From Nocardia sp. SYP-A9097 (GTDB taxonomy: Bacteria; Actinomycetota; Actinomycetes; Mycobacteriales; Mycobacteriaceae): a stretch of DNA of 64,000 nucleotides. Position numbers and translations under genes: made by a program. The notes under the pieces are model-generated. The model worked only from the letters and a program-made list of their open reading frames with translations, was not told the origin of the DNA and ran no database searches. Positions 19,169-29,491 of the stretch are shown in pieces; within the stretch, counting starts at the first letter, position 1; the number at the start of each line of letters is the position of its first letter. The stretch lies in NCBI RefSeq assembly GCF_009649815.1, contig NZ_WJIC01000003.1:372001-436000 (forward strand), read 5' to 3'.

Positions 19169-22100
19169 GTGGACGAATCCAGAACCGATGCGGCGCTGAT
19201 CGACTCGCGCCGTCATGACGCGGTGATCTTCGATATGGACGGTGTGGTCACCGACAGCGCTTCGGTGCACGCGGCGGCCTGGCAGGAGATGTTCGACGAA
19301 TTCTTGGCGGCCCGTCCAGCCCATCCCGGCGAGGACCACACGCCATTCACCGGCGAGGACTACCTGCGCTGGGTCGACGGCGAACCCAGATATCGCGGTG
19401 TCACGGATTTCCTTGCCGCGCGGGGCATTTCGCTCCCTTCGGGAGATAGCTCGGATACCGAGGACGCGGGCACGGTGTGCGCCTTGGGAAATCGCAAGGA
19501 TCGCTTGTTCCTGGAACGCCTTGCGCGCCAGGGCGTACCGGCGTTCGAGTCCACCGTCGCGCTGATTCGGCGCCTGCAAGCGGCGGGAGTCGGTGTCGCG
19601 GTGTTCTCGGCCAGCCGCAATTGCGCCGAGGTGCTGCGTGCCGCCGGAATCGGAGATCTGTTCGCGGTACGCGTGGACGGGCTCGTCGCCGAGGAGTTGG
19701 GGCTTGCCGGTAAACCCGATCCGGCGATGCTGGTGGAGGCGGCCCGGCGGCTCGGCGCGCATCCGGAACGCACGGTGGTCGTCGAAGACGCGGAATCCGG
19801 TGTCGCGGCCGGTCGGTCGGGTGGTTTCGGCCTGGTCATCGGTGTGAACCGGGCCGATCACGTGGATCGGCTCTATGCGCGCGGCGCGGATGTGGTCGTC
19901 GACGATCTCGCACAGGTCCGGTTGCACAGCGGATTTCGCCGGATGTCGGAGATCCCGGACGCACTGGCCTCGTGGTCGCGAGTGCGCGACCTGCTGGACA
20001 CCGGAAAGTCCGCCGTCCTGATGGATTTCGACGGCACCCTCTCCGATATCGTCCCGGATCCCGCCGCTGCCACCCTCGTGCCGGGGTCCGCCGAGGTGCT
20101 GGGCCGATTGGCCGAGATCTGTCCCGTGGCCATTGTCAGCGGTCGTGACCTCGCGGATCTGCGGGCCAGGGTGGATGTGGCGGGCATCTGGTACGCGGGC
20201 TGTCACGGCTTCGAATTGCAGGCCCCGGACGGCACCACCCATCTGCACGAGGCCGCGCCCGGAGCCGAGCGGGCGCTCGCGGACGCGGCCGGCGAACTCC
20301 GCGAGCGGTTGGCCGATATCGACGGAGTCCGCCTGGAGCACAAGCGATTTGCCGTGGCGGTGCATTACCGGCAGGTGGACTCGACCCGGATCGGCGCGGT
20401 GATCGCGGCGGTCCACGAACTCGCGCGCCGGTCCGGGCTGCGGGTGAGCGGCGGCCGCAAGGTCGTCGAACTGCGCCCGGATGTGGACTGGGACAAGGGA
20501 ACCGCGCTGCGCTGGATTCTGGACCGGCTGGCCGTCCCGGCCGTACCCATCTATCTCGGCGACGACCTCACCGACGAAGACGGTTTCGACGCCATCGAAT
20601 CCGATGGGCTCGCGATCGTGGTTCGGCACGGTGAGGACGGCGACCGCCGCACGGCCGCCCGCTTCTCGGTGTCCGGACCGGCCGCCGTGCGTGACTTCCT
20701 GAACGAGCTCACCGACCTCACCCGTCAGGAATCCGAATCCGATTACGCGGCTTCGGATTCCTGGGTGCTGGCCTTCGACAATTACGACCCCGGCGGGGAG
20801 CGGCTGCGCGAGGCGCTGTTCTCCATGGGAAACGGATACCTCGGCACCCGCGGCTCGGCACCGGAATGCGTAGCGGGGGAGCGGCACTATCCGGGCACCT
20901 ATGCGGCAGGGGTGTACAACCGGGTCTTCGACGAGATCGCCGGTCACACCATCGACAATGAGAGCCTGGTCAACCTGCCCAACTGGCTGCCGGTGACCTT
21001 CCGCGTCGGCGATGGTCCATGGTTCGACCTCGATGCCGTCGAATTGCTTTCGTACCGGCAGGAATTCGATCTGCGCCGGGCCGTGCTCACCCGTGAACTC
21101 CGCTACCGGGATACGGCGGGCCGAATCACCGGTGTGCGCCAGCGCCGCTTCGCCGCCATGCATGTACCGCACCTGTGCGCACTCGAGACCGCGGTGACCG
21201 CCGAAAATTGGTCCGGCACAGTGGTATTCCGGTCAGCCATCGACAGTGAGATCGAAAACACGCTGGTGCGACGGTATTCGACGCTCTCGGGTAAGCATCT
21301 GGAGCAGGCGAGCATGTACGAGCTCTCGCCGGAATCGGTGCTGTCGGTGGTGCATACGAATGGTTCGTCGATACCGATCGCCGTCGCCGCCCGGGCCACT
21401 CTGCATCGCGACGGTGTGAAGCTCTGTCCGGCAACCGAACTCGTCCTGGCGGGCGGTGTGATTGGACATGACCACACCGTCGAGGTCGATACCGGAGGCA
21501 CGGTCGTGCTGGAGAAGATCGCGGCCATCGCGACCGGACACGATCACGGCGTCTCCGCGCCCGATGACGCCGCACAACGCCGGCTCGGCACCGCGGGCGA
21601 TTTCGCCGCTCTGCTCGCCGGGCACACCGCGGCATGGGAGCACCTCTGGGACCGGCTGCGCATCGATCTGGACGGCGGCGGCCGCATACAGCAGGTGGTG
21701 CGGCTGCATCTGCTGCATCTGGTGCAAACCCTCTCCCCGCACACCGCCGACCTGGATGTGGGTGTTCCCGCGCGCGGCCTCGCCGGTGAGGCGTATCGCG
21801 GGCACATCTTCTGGGATGAACTCTTCGTGTTCCCGCTGCTGAATCCGCGCTTCCCGAGCGTCGCGCGGGCGCTGCTGCACTACCGCTACCGCCGGCTTCC
21901 CGAGGCCCGCCGGGCCGCGGTCGCCGCGGGGTTGGCAGGGGCCATGTTCCCGTGGCAGTCCAGCGGCGACGGCCGGGAGGAAAGTCAGCGTCTGCACCTG
22001 AATCCGCTGTCGGGACACTGGAATCCGGATCCGAGCGCGCGTGCGCATCACATCGGCAGTGCGGTCGCCTACAACACCTGGCAGTACTACCAGACCACCG

Positions 22101-23212
22101 GCGATATCGAATTCCTCACCGACTACGGCGCGGAAATGCTCGTCGAAATCGCCCGCTTCTGGGCGAGCAGCGCCGAATACGATCCGGGCCGCGATCGCTA
22201 CCATCTGCGCGGGGTGATCGGCCCCGACGAATTCCACACCGGCTCCGCGGCCGCACCGCGATCGGGCATCGACGACAACGCCTACACCAATGTGATGGCG
22301 GTATGGACGATCAGCCGCGCGGTCGAGACGCTGGAGTTACTGGCCCCGCGCGCACGCGCCGAACTGCTGGAATCGCTGGGTGTTTCGCCGGGGGAGCGGG
22401 CACGCTGGGAGCATGTCGCCCGCCGCATGTTCGTGCCCTTCCACGACGGGGTGATCAGCCAGTTCGACGGCTATGACCAACTGGCGGAACTGGATTGGGA
22501 CGGCTACCACCAGCACTACGGCGACATTCAGCGGCTGGACCGCATCCTCGAGGCCGAAGGTGACGACGTCAACCGGTATCGCGCCGCCAAACAGGCCGAT
22601 GTGCTCATGCTGTTCTATCTGCTGTCCGCCGACGAATTACGTACTGTGCTGGCACAACTCGGCTACGAACTCCCCGGCGAGGCGATTCCGCGCACCATCG
22701 ACTATTACCTGGCGCGTACCTCGCACGGATCGACGCTGAGTGCCGTGGTGCATGCCTGGGTATTGGCGCGAGCGCACCGGGCGCAGGCGATGGACTTCTT
22801 CCATCGAGTGCTGGATTCCGATGTCGCCGACATCCAGGGCGGGACCACCGAAGAGGGAATTCATCTGGGCGCCATGGCCGGCAGCGTGGATCTGGTCCAG
22901 CGCTGCTTCACCGGACTCGAAATCCGGGACGATCGGCTGATATTCAATCCGTGCTGGCCGGAAGCCATGGCGGCGTTGAGCTTTCCGATGTGCTATCGCG
23001 GGCACCGGCTCAGCGTCCGGATCGACGCCACCACCCTGGAGGTGAGCGCGGATCCCGGCCTGGCATATCCGATCAGCATTCAGTGCGCGGGCCGTACCGA
23101 ATCACTCTCGGCCGGGCACGCGGTACGTATCGCGCTCGAACCGCAGGATCTGCCCGGCGCTCACGAGCCAGTGACCGACGCCCCAGCGCACCAGCCCGAC
23201 CGCCACTGCTAG
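19169..23212 (+). CDS. otsB1: Three-domain HAD phosphatase/mutase - trehalose-6-P phosphatase - GH65 protein (OtsB1-like)
   Basis: 1347 residues. Domain 1 (about 15-250): HAD of the beta-phosphoglucomutase type, IFDMDGVVTDS and KPDPAMLVEAARRLG. Domain 2 (about 275-520): trehalose-phosphatase-like HAD, LMDFDGTLSDI (Asp286), VSGRDLADLR, YLGDDLTDEDGFD. Domain 3 (about 545-1320): GH65 glycoside phosphorylase/hydrolase, ETAV, FWDELFVFPLLNPRFP, and catalytic Glu1021 in GVIGPDEFHTG. This is the layout of M. tuberculosis OtsB1/Rv2006 (about 1330 residues). A GH65 phosphorylase plus beta-PGM would turn trehalose or maltose plus phosphate into glucose and glucose-6-phosphate; the TPP domain's real activity in this protein is uncertain. 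GTG 19169 follows GAAGG. A DosR box precedes it. Confidence 0.9.
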   Translation: MDESRTDAALIDSRRHDAVIFDMDGVVTDSASVHAAAWQEMFDEFLAARPAHPGEDHTPFTGEDYLRWVDGEPRYRGVTDFLAARGISLPSGDSSDTEDAGTVCALGNRKDRLFLERLARQGVPAFESTVALIRRLQAAGVGVAVFSASRNCAEVLRAAGIGDLFAVRVDGLVAEELGLAGKPDPAMLVEAARRLGAHPERTVVVEDAESGVAAGRSGGFGLVIGVNRADHVDRLYARGADVVVDDLAQVRLHSGFRRMSEIPDALASWSRVRDLLDTGKSAVLMDFDGTLSDIVPDPAAATLVPGSAEVLGRLAEICPVAIVSGRDLADLRARVDVAGIWYAGCHGFELQAPDGTTHLHEAAPGAERALADAAGELRERLADIDGVRLEHKRFAVAVHYRQVDSTRIGAVIAAVHELARRSGLRVSGGRKVVELRPDVDWDKGTALRWILDRLAVPAVPIYLGDDLTDEDGFDAIESDGLAIVVRHGEDGDRRTAARFSVSGPAAVRDFLNELTDLTRQESESDYAASDSWVLAFDNYDPGGERLREALFSMGNGYLGTRGSAPECVAGERHYPGTYAAGVYNRVFDEIAGHTIDNESLVNLPNWLPVTFRVGDGPWFDLDAVELLSYRQEFDLRRAVLTRELRYRDTAGRITGVRQRRFAAMHVPHLCALETAVTAENWSGTVVFRSAIDSEIENTLVRRYSTLSGKHLEQASMYELSPESVLSVVHTNGSSIPIAVAARATLHRDGVKLCPATELVLAGGVIGHDHTVEVDTGGTVVLEKIAAIATGHDHGVSAPDDAAQRRLGTAGDFAALLAGHTAAWEHLWDRLRIDLDGGGRIQQVVRLHLLHLVQTLSPHTADLDVGVPARGLAGEAYRGHIFWDELFVFPLLNPRFPSVARALLHYRYRRLPEARRAAVAAGLAGAMFPWQSSGDGREESQRLHLNPLSGHWNPDPSARAHHIGSAVAYNTWQYYQTTGDIEFLTDYGAEMLVEIARFWASSAEYDPGRDRYHLRGVIGPDEFHTGSAAAPRSGIDDNAYTNVMAVWTISRAVETLELLAPRARAELLESLGVSPGERARWEHVARRMFVPFHDGVISQFDGYDQLAELDWDGYHQHYGDIQRLDRILEAEGDDVNRYRAAKQADVLMLFYLLSADELRTVLAQLGYELPGEAIPRTIDYYLARTSHGSTLSAVVHAWVLARAHRAQAMDFFHRVLDSDVADIQGGTTEEGIHLGAMAGSVDLVQRCFTGLEIRDDRLIFNPCWPEAMAALSFPMCYRGHRLSVRIDATTLEVSADPGLAYPISIQCAGRTESLSAGHAVRIALEPQDLPGAHEPVTDAPAHQPDRHC

Positions 23213-23365
23213 ATATTCCACGAACGCCAGATACACCAGAACCGATCCGTACATGTCCGCCCAGAAGGACAGGTGTGCCATCGCCGCCGGCACCGCGATC
23301 ACCATCGCGGTGCCGATCACGGTGGCGAACACGGCGATCGGATCCGGGTGGGTGCGAGAAGTCAT
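23102..23365 (-). CDS. Small two-TM membrane protein, overlapping otsB1 3' end
   Basis: 87 residues from the ATG at 23365 (MTSRTHPDPIAVFATVIGTA). Two hydrophobic segments (VFATVIGTAMVIAVPAAMAHL and VYLAFVEYLAVAVGLVRWGVG). Convergent with and overlapping the end of the GH65 gene by 111 bp. The DosR-like box at 23426-23439 is 61 bp upstream on this strand and could drive it. Family not recognised. The overlap makes it less secure. Confidence 0.5.
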   Translation of the reverse strand: MTSRTHPDPIAVFATVIGTAMVIAVPAAMAHLSFWADMYGSVLVYLAFVEYLAVAVGLVRWGVGHWLVSAGQILRFERDTYRVPGRE

Positions 23366-23425
23366 GCAAGACAGCCTCGCGGCCCGGACGATTCGGGCGG
23401 CAGTGCCGATACTCCCGACCGGCAT

Positions 23426-23439
23426 GGGACCAAGGACCG
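23426..23439. promoter_or_regulatory. DosR-like box, membrane-protein/USP divergent region
   Basis: GGGACCAAGGACCG fits GGGACYNNNGNCC. One of two boxes in the 228-bp divergent region between 23365 and 23594; centres are about 51 bp apart. Confidence 0.65.
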
Positions 23440-23476
23440 TGAAAGGCCCGACTCGTGCAATCCGCGTCCGGTCCGT

Positions 23477-23490
23477 GGGTCTTTAGCCCC
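23477..23490 (-). promoter_or_regulatory. Second DosR-like box before the USP gene
   Basis: On the - strand GGGGCTAAAGACCC, one mismatch (G for A at position 4) to GGGACYNNNGNCCC. It is 103 bp from the ATG at 23594. Paired boxes are usual at strongly induced DosR promoters. Confidence 0.55.
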
Positions 23491-23593
23491 TGATCCGGTG
23501 ACGATCGACCGCAGCCGCGTTCCTGGTCGCCTTCATACGGTTGAAGCGGGAGCCCGACCGGGACCACCTCGCCGTACGACATCGGAGGTCGCG

Positions 23594-24517
23594 ATGACAC
23601 CGCAGGACTATCAGGACCCGCATCAACTGGCCGACGCGGCCGTGGTGGTCGGGGTGGACGGCTCGCCCGGATCGGAGCTCGCGCTGCGCTGGGCCGCCGA
23701 TTTCGCGGCACAGCGGGGCCGGGCGCTGGAGATCCTGCACGGACTGGATCTGGTGGGGGCGAGCCGGGTGGTGGGCGCGTACGAGGTCATCGTCCCGCCG
23801 CTGGTCGACAGTGTGCGGGCGCGGGGAACCGCGCTCATCGCGCACGCCGATCTGACCGCCCGCACCGCCGATCCCGGGCTCCGGGTATCGAGCGTGCTGT
23901 CGTCCGATACCGGGCAGGAATTGCTGCTGACGCACAGCGCGAAAGCCTATGCGGTGGTTCTGGGCGCGACCGGAAACACCGGAACCCTGGGCCATCTCGG
24001 CTCGACCCTGCTCGCGGTGACCGCGCACGCCCAAGGCGCGGTGATCGTCGTTCGCCCGGATCCCAAGGCGGACAACACCGTTCGCACGTCCGGACCCGTG
24101 GTGGTCGGTGTGGACGGCAGCCCGGTCAGCGAGGCCGCTGTCGCCGCCGCCTTCTTCGAAGCCTCCGATCGCGGCACCGATCTGGTGGCCGTGCACGTCT
24201 GGAGTGATTGGGACGCAGGCAAATTCGCCGGTAAGGATGCCTCCGCGCTGCTGGACAACTTCGAAGAGGTCGAGGAGGCGATCCTGGCCGAACGCCTGGC
24301 GGGATGGCAGGAGAAGTACCCGGACGTCGAGGTCATCCGCCGCGTCTACTTCGCGGGTCCGGCCGCACAACTGCGGGAATGGTCCGAGCACGCCCAGCTG
24401 GTGGTGGTCGGCAACCGCGGCCGTGGCGGGTTCCTCGGACTGTTACTCGGCTCCACCGCACACGCACTGGTGCAGCACGCGCACTGCCCGGTCATGGTCG
24501 TCCACGGCGCACCCTGA
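23594..24517 (+). CDS. Tandem universal stress protein (Rv2005c/Rv1996-like)
   Basis: 307 residues, two UspA domains (about 18-155 and 168-305). Each starts VVVGVDGSP. The second ends with [20 protein letters not shown], the G-2x-G-9x-G(S/T) ATP-binding motif; the first ends [19 protein letters not shown], a comparable but looser version. Tandem USPs are a hallmark of DosR regulons. ATG follows GGAGG at 6-7 bp. Two DosR-like boxes lie upstream. Seventeen bp separate it from phosphoketolase, so the two are likely one operon. Confidence 0.9.
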   Translation: MTPQDYQDPHQLADAAVVVGVDGSPGSELALRWAADFAAQRGRALEILHGLDLVGASRVVGAYEVIVPPLVDSVRARGTALIAHADLTARTADPGLRVSSVLSSDTGQELLLTHSAKAYAVVLGATGNTGTLGHLGSTLLAVTAHAQGAVIVVRPDPKADNTVRTSGPVVVGVDGSPVSEAAVAAAFFEASDRGTDLVAVHVWSDWDAGKFAGKDASALLDNFEEVEEAILAERLAGWQEKYPDVEVIRRVYFAGPAAQLREWSEHAQLVVVGNRGRGGFLGLLLGSTAHALVQHAHCPVMVVHGAP

Positions 24518-24534
24518 GAATAGGAACTCCAGCA

Positions 24535-26898
24535 ATGACACTGCGTATGCCGGGTGCGGGCCTGAGCCCGCACCATGATCTGAACGACCTGGACGCCTGG
24601 TGGCGGGCGGCGAACTATCTCGCCGTCGGTCAGATCTACCTGATGGACAATCCGCTACTCACCGAACCCCTTCGGCCCGAACACATCAAGCCCCGATTGA
24701 TCGGGCACTGGGGCACCGTCCCGGGCGTCACACTCACCTATGCCCACCTCAATCGGGCGATCGCCCGCACCGGTCAGGAAATGCTGTTCGTGCTCGGTCC
24801 CGGGCACGGTGCGGCCGGGCTCAATGCCGCGGCCTGGCTGGAGGGCACCTACTCGACATACCACCCGGAGGTGACCCAGGACCTGGCCGGAATGCGAGAG
24901 TTGTTCCGGCAGTTCTCATTCCCCGGCGGCGTACCCAGTCACGCCGGACCGCACCTGCCCGGTTCCATCCACGAGGGCGGTGAGCTGGGGTACTCGCTGG
25001 CGCACGCCACGGGCGCGGCGCTGGACAATCCGAATCTCGTGGTGGCCTGCATGATCGGCGACGGTGAGGCCGAAACCGGCGCACTCGCCACCAGCTGGCA
25101 CAGCTCGCTGTTCCTGGACCGGATCACCGACGGCACCGTGCTGCCGATTCTGCACCTCAACGGGTACAAAATCGCGAATCCGACGCTGCTGTCCCGCATG
25201 TCGCGCAGTGAGCTCGACGGGCTGCTGACCGCGCACGGCTGGGAACCGATGTATGTCGAGGGCCACGACCCGGTCGAGATTCACGAACGCTATGCCGCGG
25301 TCCTGGACGAGGCGCTGGAGCGGATCCGGGGAATTCGGGACGACGCCGATCACGGGTCCGGCCCGCGCGATCCCTACCGGCCCATGATCGTACTGCGCAC
25401 GCCCAAGGGCTGGACCGGACCGTCGATCGTGGACGGAGTCCAGATCGAAGGTACCTTCCGTGCGCATCAGGTCCCGCTCGCACAGGTCCGCGAGAATCCG
25501 GAACACCTTGCGCAACTGGAACAGTGGATGCGCTCCTACCGACCGCAGGAACTGTTCGACGCCGCCGGGCGGCCCGTCAGCCGCGTCGCGCGACTGCATC
25601 CGGAGCATCTGCGGATGAGCGCGAATCCGAAGGCCCACGGCCATGTCAGCGTGGATCTGCGGTTGCCCCGGCCCGCCGATTACGCGGTCGGATTCGCCGC
25701 TCCCGGAACAGAATTGGCCGAAGCGACCCGGGTACTGGGGCAGTACCTACGGGACGCGCTCGTCGAGAACCCCCGCAATCTACTGTTCTTCTCCCCGGAC
25801 GAGCACGCCTCCAACCGGCTCGACGCCGTCCTGGAGGTCACCGGAAGGCGTTGGCGCAGCCGCAAATTGGCCGGTGATGATCGGTTGTCACCGGACGGCC
25901 GGGTACTGGAGGTGCTCTCGGAACACCTGTGCCAGGGCTGGCTGGAGGGTTATCTCCTCACCGGCCGGCACGGTGTGTTCTCCACCTACGAGGCGTTCGC
26001 GCACATCATCGACTCGATGGTGGTCCAGCATGCCAAATGGCTGCATATGGCGTCCGAGTTCGCCTGGCGCACGCCGACTCCCAGCCTCAACTACCTGATC
26101 ACCTCGCATGTCTGGCGGCAGGACCACAATGGCGCCTCGCACCAGGACCCCGGCTTCATCGACCACGTGCTGAGCAAGCGCCCCGAAGTCAGCCGGGTAT
26201 ACCTGCCCCCGGACGCCAACTGCCTGCTGCACGTCTTCGACCACTGCCTGAGCAGTCGCGGCCGGGTCAATGTCGTGGTCGCGGGTAAACAGCCCGCCCT
26301 GCAGTACCTCGACTACGACCAGGCCCGCGAGCACTGCGAAAACGGTCTGGGCGTATGGGATTGGGCCTCCTCGGACCAGGACCGTCCCACCGAGGTCGTC
26401 ATGGCCTGTGCGGGCGATGTACCCACCCAGGAGGCCCTGGCCGCCACCGCGATTCTGCGAGAACTGGTGCCGGACTTGGCCGTTCGCTTCGTGAACGTCG
26501 TCGACCTGGCCCGCATGTTCCCACCGGACCGGCACCCGCACGGCATCGAGGACGACGAATACCGCGCCATCTTCACCGACGCCCCCGTCATCTTCGCCTT
26601 CCACGGCTACCCCTGGCTCATCCACCGCCTCGCCTACCGCCGCCCCGGCCACGACGCCATGCACGTCCACGGCTTCACGGACAACGGCACCACCACCACA
26701 CCATTCGACATGTGCGCGATGAACGGCATCGACCGATACAACCTCGCCGCGGCGGCCCTGGCCGAAGTCCCGCGACTGGCCGACCGACGACAGGAACTGA
26801 CCGAACACCTGCTCGGAAAGCTCGAATACGCCGGCGACTACGCCCGCCGCCACGGCGACGACCCGCCCGAGATCACCGAATGGCGCTGGCCGAACTGA
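24535..26898 (+). CDS. xfp: Phosphoketolase (xylulose-5-P/fructose-6-P)
   Basis: 787 residues, the usual length. Thiamine-diphosphate enzyme that cleaves xylulose-5-P or fructose-6-P with phosphate to acetyl-P plus glyceraldehyde-3-P or erythrose-4-P. Signatures: [63 protein letters not shown], and the C-terminal [13 protein letters not shown] with MNGIDRYNL. Follows the USP gene by 17 bp with AGGA upstream. In this setting it would give an acetyl-P/ATP route with little redox demand under hypoxia, which is inference. Complete, no defects seen. Confidence 0.94.
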   Translation: MTLRMPGAGLSPHHDLNDLDAWWRAANYLAVGQIYLMDNPLLTEPLRPEHIKPRLIGHWGTVPGVTLTYAHLNRAIARTGQEMLFVLGPGHGAAGLNAAAWLEGTYSTYHPEVTQDLAGMRELFRQFSFPGGVPSHAGPHLPGSIHEGGELGYSLAHATGAALDNPNLVVACMIGDGEAETGALATSWHSSLFLDRITDGTVLPILHLNGYKIANPTLLSRMSRSELDGLLTAHGWEPMYVEGHDPVEIHERYAAVLDEALERIRGIRDDADHGSGPRDPYRPMIVLRTPKGWTGPSIVDGVQIEGTFRAHQVPLAQVRENPEHLAQLEQWMRSYRPQELFDAAGRPVSRVARLHPEHLRMSANPKAHGHVSVDLRLPRPADYAVGFAAPGTELAEATRVLGQYLRDALVENPRNLLFFSPDEHASNRLDAVLEVTGRRWRSRKLAGDDRLSPDGRVLEVLSEHLCQGWLEGYLLTGRHGVFSTYEAFAHIIDSMVVQHAKWLHMASEFAWRTPTPSLNYLITSHVWRQDHNGASHQDPGFIDHVLSKRPEVSRVYLPPDANCLLHVFDHCLSSRGRVNVVVAGKQPALQYLDYDQAREHCENGLGVWDWASSDQDRPTEVVMACAGDVPTQEALAATAILRELVPDLAVRFVNVVDLARMFPPDRHPHGIEDDEYRAIFTDAPVIFAFHGYPWLIHRLAYRRPGHDAMHVHGFTDNGTTTTPFDMCAMNGIDRYNLAAAALAEVPRLADRRQELTEHLLGKLEYAGDYARRHGDDPPEITEWRWPN

Positions 26899-27189
26899 TA
26901 TCCGCCGATAGTGAACTACCGATGGCCGTCGCGTTCCGCGGCGGCCATCGGGCTGCCGAGTGTCCCGGCCGGCATCCCCGCGGCGGGCGGCAGCAGCCCT
27001 TCGAGGGTGCCCCCGCACGTGTCCGGCGGCATCACCCGCAGTTGTCGCCAGGCGATGAATCGACGGCGATCAGGAGATGGAACGGTCCGCGGTACCAGGC
27101 GTAGGCGGCCACGTGAGCGCGAGTCCGGCCCGTGCCGATCCGACCGGAAGATGAATTCCACCCCCGTCCGGCCGGGGTCGGAGGCCGCT
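26899..27189. other. 291-bp gap, no gene seen
   Basis: Open frames here on both strands have no ribosome site and poor composition. Contains a GCCGTCGCGTTCCGCGGCGGC-type partial dyad near 26925-26950 but no DosR-like box. Confidence 0.4.
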
Positions 27190-28509
27190 ATGACATACGG
27201 TCTCGGATGCCAGATCCGATCGCATCAGGGAGCCGTGTCGACGATGTCCAATCCTTCCCAGGGGGAAACCCGATTGGCGCGGCGTATCGGTCTCGGTGAC
27301 GCGGTGCTGATCGGGCTCGGGTCGATGATCGGCGCGGGTGTCTTCGCCGCGCTCGGCCCGGCCGCCGGTGCGGCTGGATCCGGTGTGCTGATCGCGCTGG
27401 TGCTGGCAGCGGTCATCGCCTACTGCAATGCGACTTCGTCCGCGCGGTTGGCAGCACGCTATCCCACCTCCGGCGGAACTTATGTCTATGGGCGTGAGCG
27501 GCTCGGCGAGTTCTGGGGTTATCTGGCAGGCTGGGGTTTCGTGGTCGGCAAGACCGCCTCGTGTGCGGCCATGGCCTTGACCGTCGGGTCGTATGTACTG
27601 CCCGATTACGCGCATGCCATCGCGGTCGCGGCCGTGATCGCGCTGACGGCGGTGAACTATCGCGGCGTGCGGAAGTCGGTGGCCCTCACCCGGATTATCG
27701 TCGCCGTGGTGCTCACGGTGCTGTTCGCGGTTGTCGTCGCGGCGACGAGTTCGGTTGCCGCGGAACCGGTTCGGCTGCATATCGGGGCCGACGCCACACC
27801 GTACGGTGTGCTGCGGGCCGCCGGATTGCTGTTCTTCGCCTTCGCGGGATACGCCCGAATTGCCACGCTCGGCGAGGAAGTTCGTGATCCCGCGCGCACG
27901 ATTCCGCGTGCCATTCCGCTCGCGCTCGGGATCACTCTTATCGTCTACGCGGCGGTCGCAGTCGGGGCCCTGCTGGTGCTCGGCCCGGACGGATTGGCCG
28001 GCGCTACAGCGCCATTGGCCGATGTCGTGCGCGCCGCGGGGGCCTCCGGTCTCGTGCCGGTGGTGCGGGTCGGCGCGGCGGTCGCGGCGCTGGGTTCGCT
28101 GCTGGCGCTGGTGCTCGGTGTCTCGCGCACCATCCTCGCGATGTCCCGCGACCGGAATCTGCCGTCCGCTCTGGCGGCGGTCCATCCGCGTTTCGGCGTG
28201 CCGCACCGCGCGGAGCTGGCGGTCGGTGTGGTGGTCGCGGTGGTCGCGGCTACCGCCGATGTTCGAGGGGCGATCGGCTTCTCGTCGTTCGGGGTACTGG
28301 CCTACTATGCGATCGCCAACGCCTCGGCGTGGACGCTCACGCCGGAAGAGGGCCGGCCACCACGCGTCATCCCCGTGCTCGGGGCGATCGGATGCCTGGT
28401 GCTGGCCATCTCCCTGCCTCTCGACTCGGTCTTTGCGGGAGGTTCCGTCCTGGCGGTCGGTGCCCTCGTCTACGTCGTGCGGCGCCGATCGGTTACCTCT
28501 CGATCGTGA
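27190..28509 (+). CDS. APC-family amino acid permease (Rv1999c-like)
   Basis: 439 residues with about 12 hydrophobic helices. LGDAVLIGLGSMIGAGVFAALGPAAGAAG is the TM1 substrate-binding region of APC transporters; other blocks are TSGGTYVYGRERLG and LLFFAFAGYARIATLGEEVRDP. Substrate not predictable. The ATG at 27190 has GGAGG 6 bp upstream; the ATG at 27244, nearer the family's usual N-terminus, is an alternative. A related permease lies in a dormancy-linked region of M. tuberculosis. Last 17 bp overlap the convergent second Acg-like gene. Confidence 0.87.
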   Translation: MTYGLGCQIRSHQGAVSTMSNPSQGETRLARRIGLGDAVLIGLGSMIGAGVFAALGPAAGAAGSGVLIALVLAAVIAYCNATSSARLAARYPTSGGTYVYGRERLGEFWGYLAGWGFVVGKTASCAAMALTVGSYVLPDYAHAIAVAAVIALTAVNYRGVRKSVALTRIIVAVVLTVLFAVVVAATSSVAAEPVRLHIGADATPYGVLRAAGLLFFAFAGYARIATLGEEVRDPARTIPRAIPLALGITLIVYAAVAVGALLVLGPDGLAGATAPLADVVRAAGASGLVPVVRVGAAVAALGSLLALVLGVSRTILAMSRDRNLPSALAAVHPRFGVPHRAELAVGVVVAVVAATADVRGAIGFSSFGVLAYYAIANASAWTLTPEEGRPPRVIPVLGAIGCLVLAISLPLDSVFAGGSVLAVGALVYVVRRRSVTSRS

Positions 28510-29491
28510 GAATCTCGTTGAGCGGTCGCCGTGGGGTGGGTGGCGGTTTGCGCTCGCCGTCGGGCGCGGTGCCGATGCGGAGCAGGATTTGCGGGCGATA
28601 GGTCGGTCGCACCAGATTGGCGAGTAGTGCACGGCCGGTGGGCAATTCGGTGATGTGGGTGAGAGTGCAGGTGGCCAGCTCCGCGACGGCGCATTCGAGC
28701 AGTACCGCCGAGAGGGCCTCGCCGGTGCGGAGCCAATCGATCAAAGAGTCGGTCTCGGAACAGAGTACGAGCAGTGCGGCGCGATCCTCGGACTCGGGGC
28801 GGCGTGCCGAATGCGGTGCGGCGGGGAAGGTACGCCCGACCGGCACCCGAGCGGATTCCGCGTCGGAGATCAGCGCATCCTGCGGAACGCCTTCGAAGGT
28901 CTCGGAATGCCCTGTCCACCACCCGATTTCGCTCTGATACTCGATATCGTGCTGCCGCAGGGCGGTGGCTTGCCGGGACGCGGCGATCAGCCGGGTGCGA
29001 GCGTCGTCATCGAGGGTCAGCAGTTCGAGGTAGTGCGGCGAAACCAGCATGCGCAGGTGGGGGAGTACGGCGTCCCAGTTCTTCGGCGCGTCCATGGGCA
29101 GGCGGTCGGTGCGACGGCAATCGATCGCACCCGCCCGCGCCACCAGCGCGGCGGGCGGGGTGGGCCAAGGCCGGAAACGTATCTCGGCCAGGAGATTCGG
29201 CTGCTCCGGATCGGGCAGACGGTTGGTGTCGGTGTGCCAGCCATGCGCGCCGAACGCGGTACGTGCATGGTGCAGCATGGCACCGCAGCTGATGATCAGT
29301 TGCCGCGCCTGCGGATCCGCCACGGTCAGCAGCCGGTCGGTATCGGTGTAGAGGTGCAGCGCATCGCCGCACAACACCCAGCGCCACGGCTGAGTGTTGT
29401 GCACCGACGGTGCGCGCGAAGCCAGCCGCAGCGCCGCCAGCATCGTCCGATGATCGGGTCCGGCGACAGGTGGGACATTCATAGCTGTCAT
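28493..29491 (-). CDS. Acg-like nitroreductase-fold protein (copy 2)
   Basis: 332 residues. ASRAPSVHNTQPWRWVLCG, CRRTDRLPMDAP, WWTGHSETFEGVP and PQILLRIGTAPDGE align block by block with copy 1 (18024-19016), but the two are clearly diverged paralogues. Start at 29491 overlaps the stop of the SRPBCC gene (ATGA), so translation is coupled. Transcription would come from the DosR-like box at 30260. Likely FMN-binding; enzymatic activity unproven in the family. Confidence 0.86.
   Translation of the reverse strand: MTAMNVPPVAGPDHRTMLAALRLASRAPSVHNTQPWRWVLCGDALHLYTDTDRLLTVADPQARQLIISCGAMLHHARTAFGAHGWHTDTNRLPDPEQPNLLAEIRFRPWPTPPAALVARAGAIDCRRTDRLPMDAPKNWDAVLPHLRMLVSPHYLELLTLDDDARTRLIAASRQATALRQHDIEYQSEIGWWTGHSETFEGVPQDALISDAESARVPVGRTFPAAPHSARRPESEDRAALLVLCSETDSLIDWLRTGEALSAVLLECAVAELATCTLTHITELPTGRALLANLVRPTYRPQILLRIGTAPDGERKPPPTPRRPLNEILTIER

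Noticed and set aside
19133..21172. 679-codon open frame on the - strand
   Set aside because: Lies opposite the HAD-TPP-GH65 gene and has no recognisable domain.
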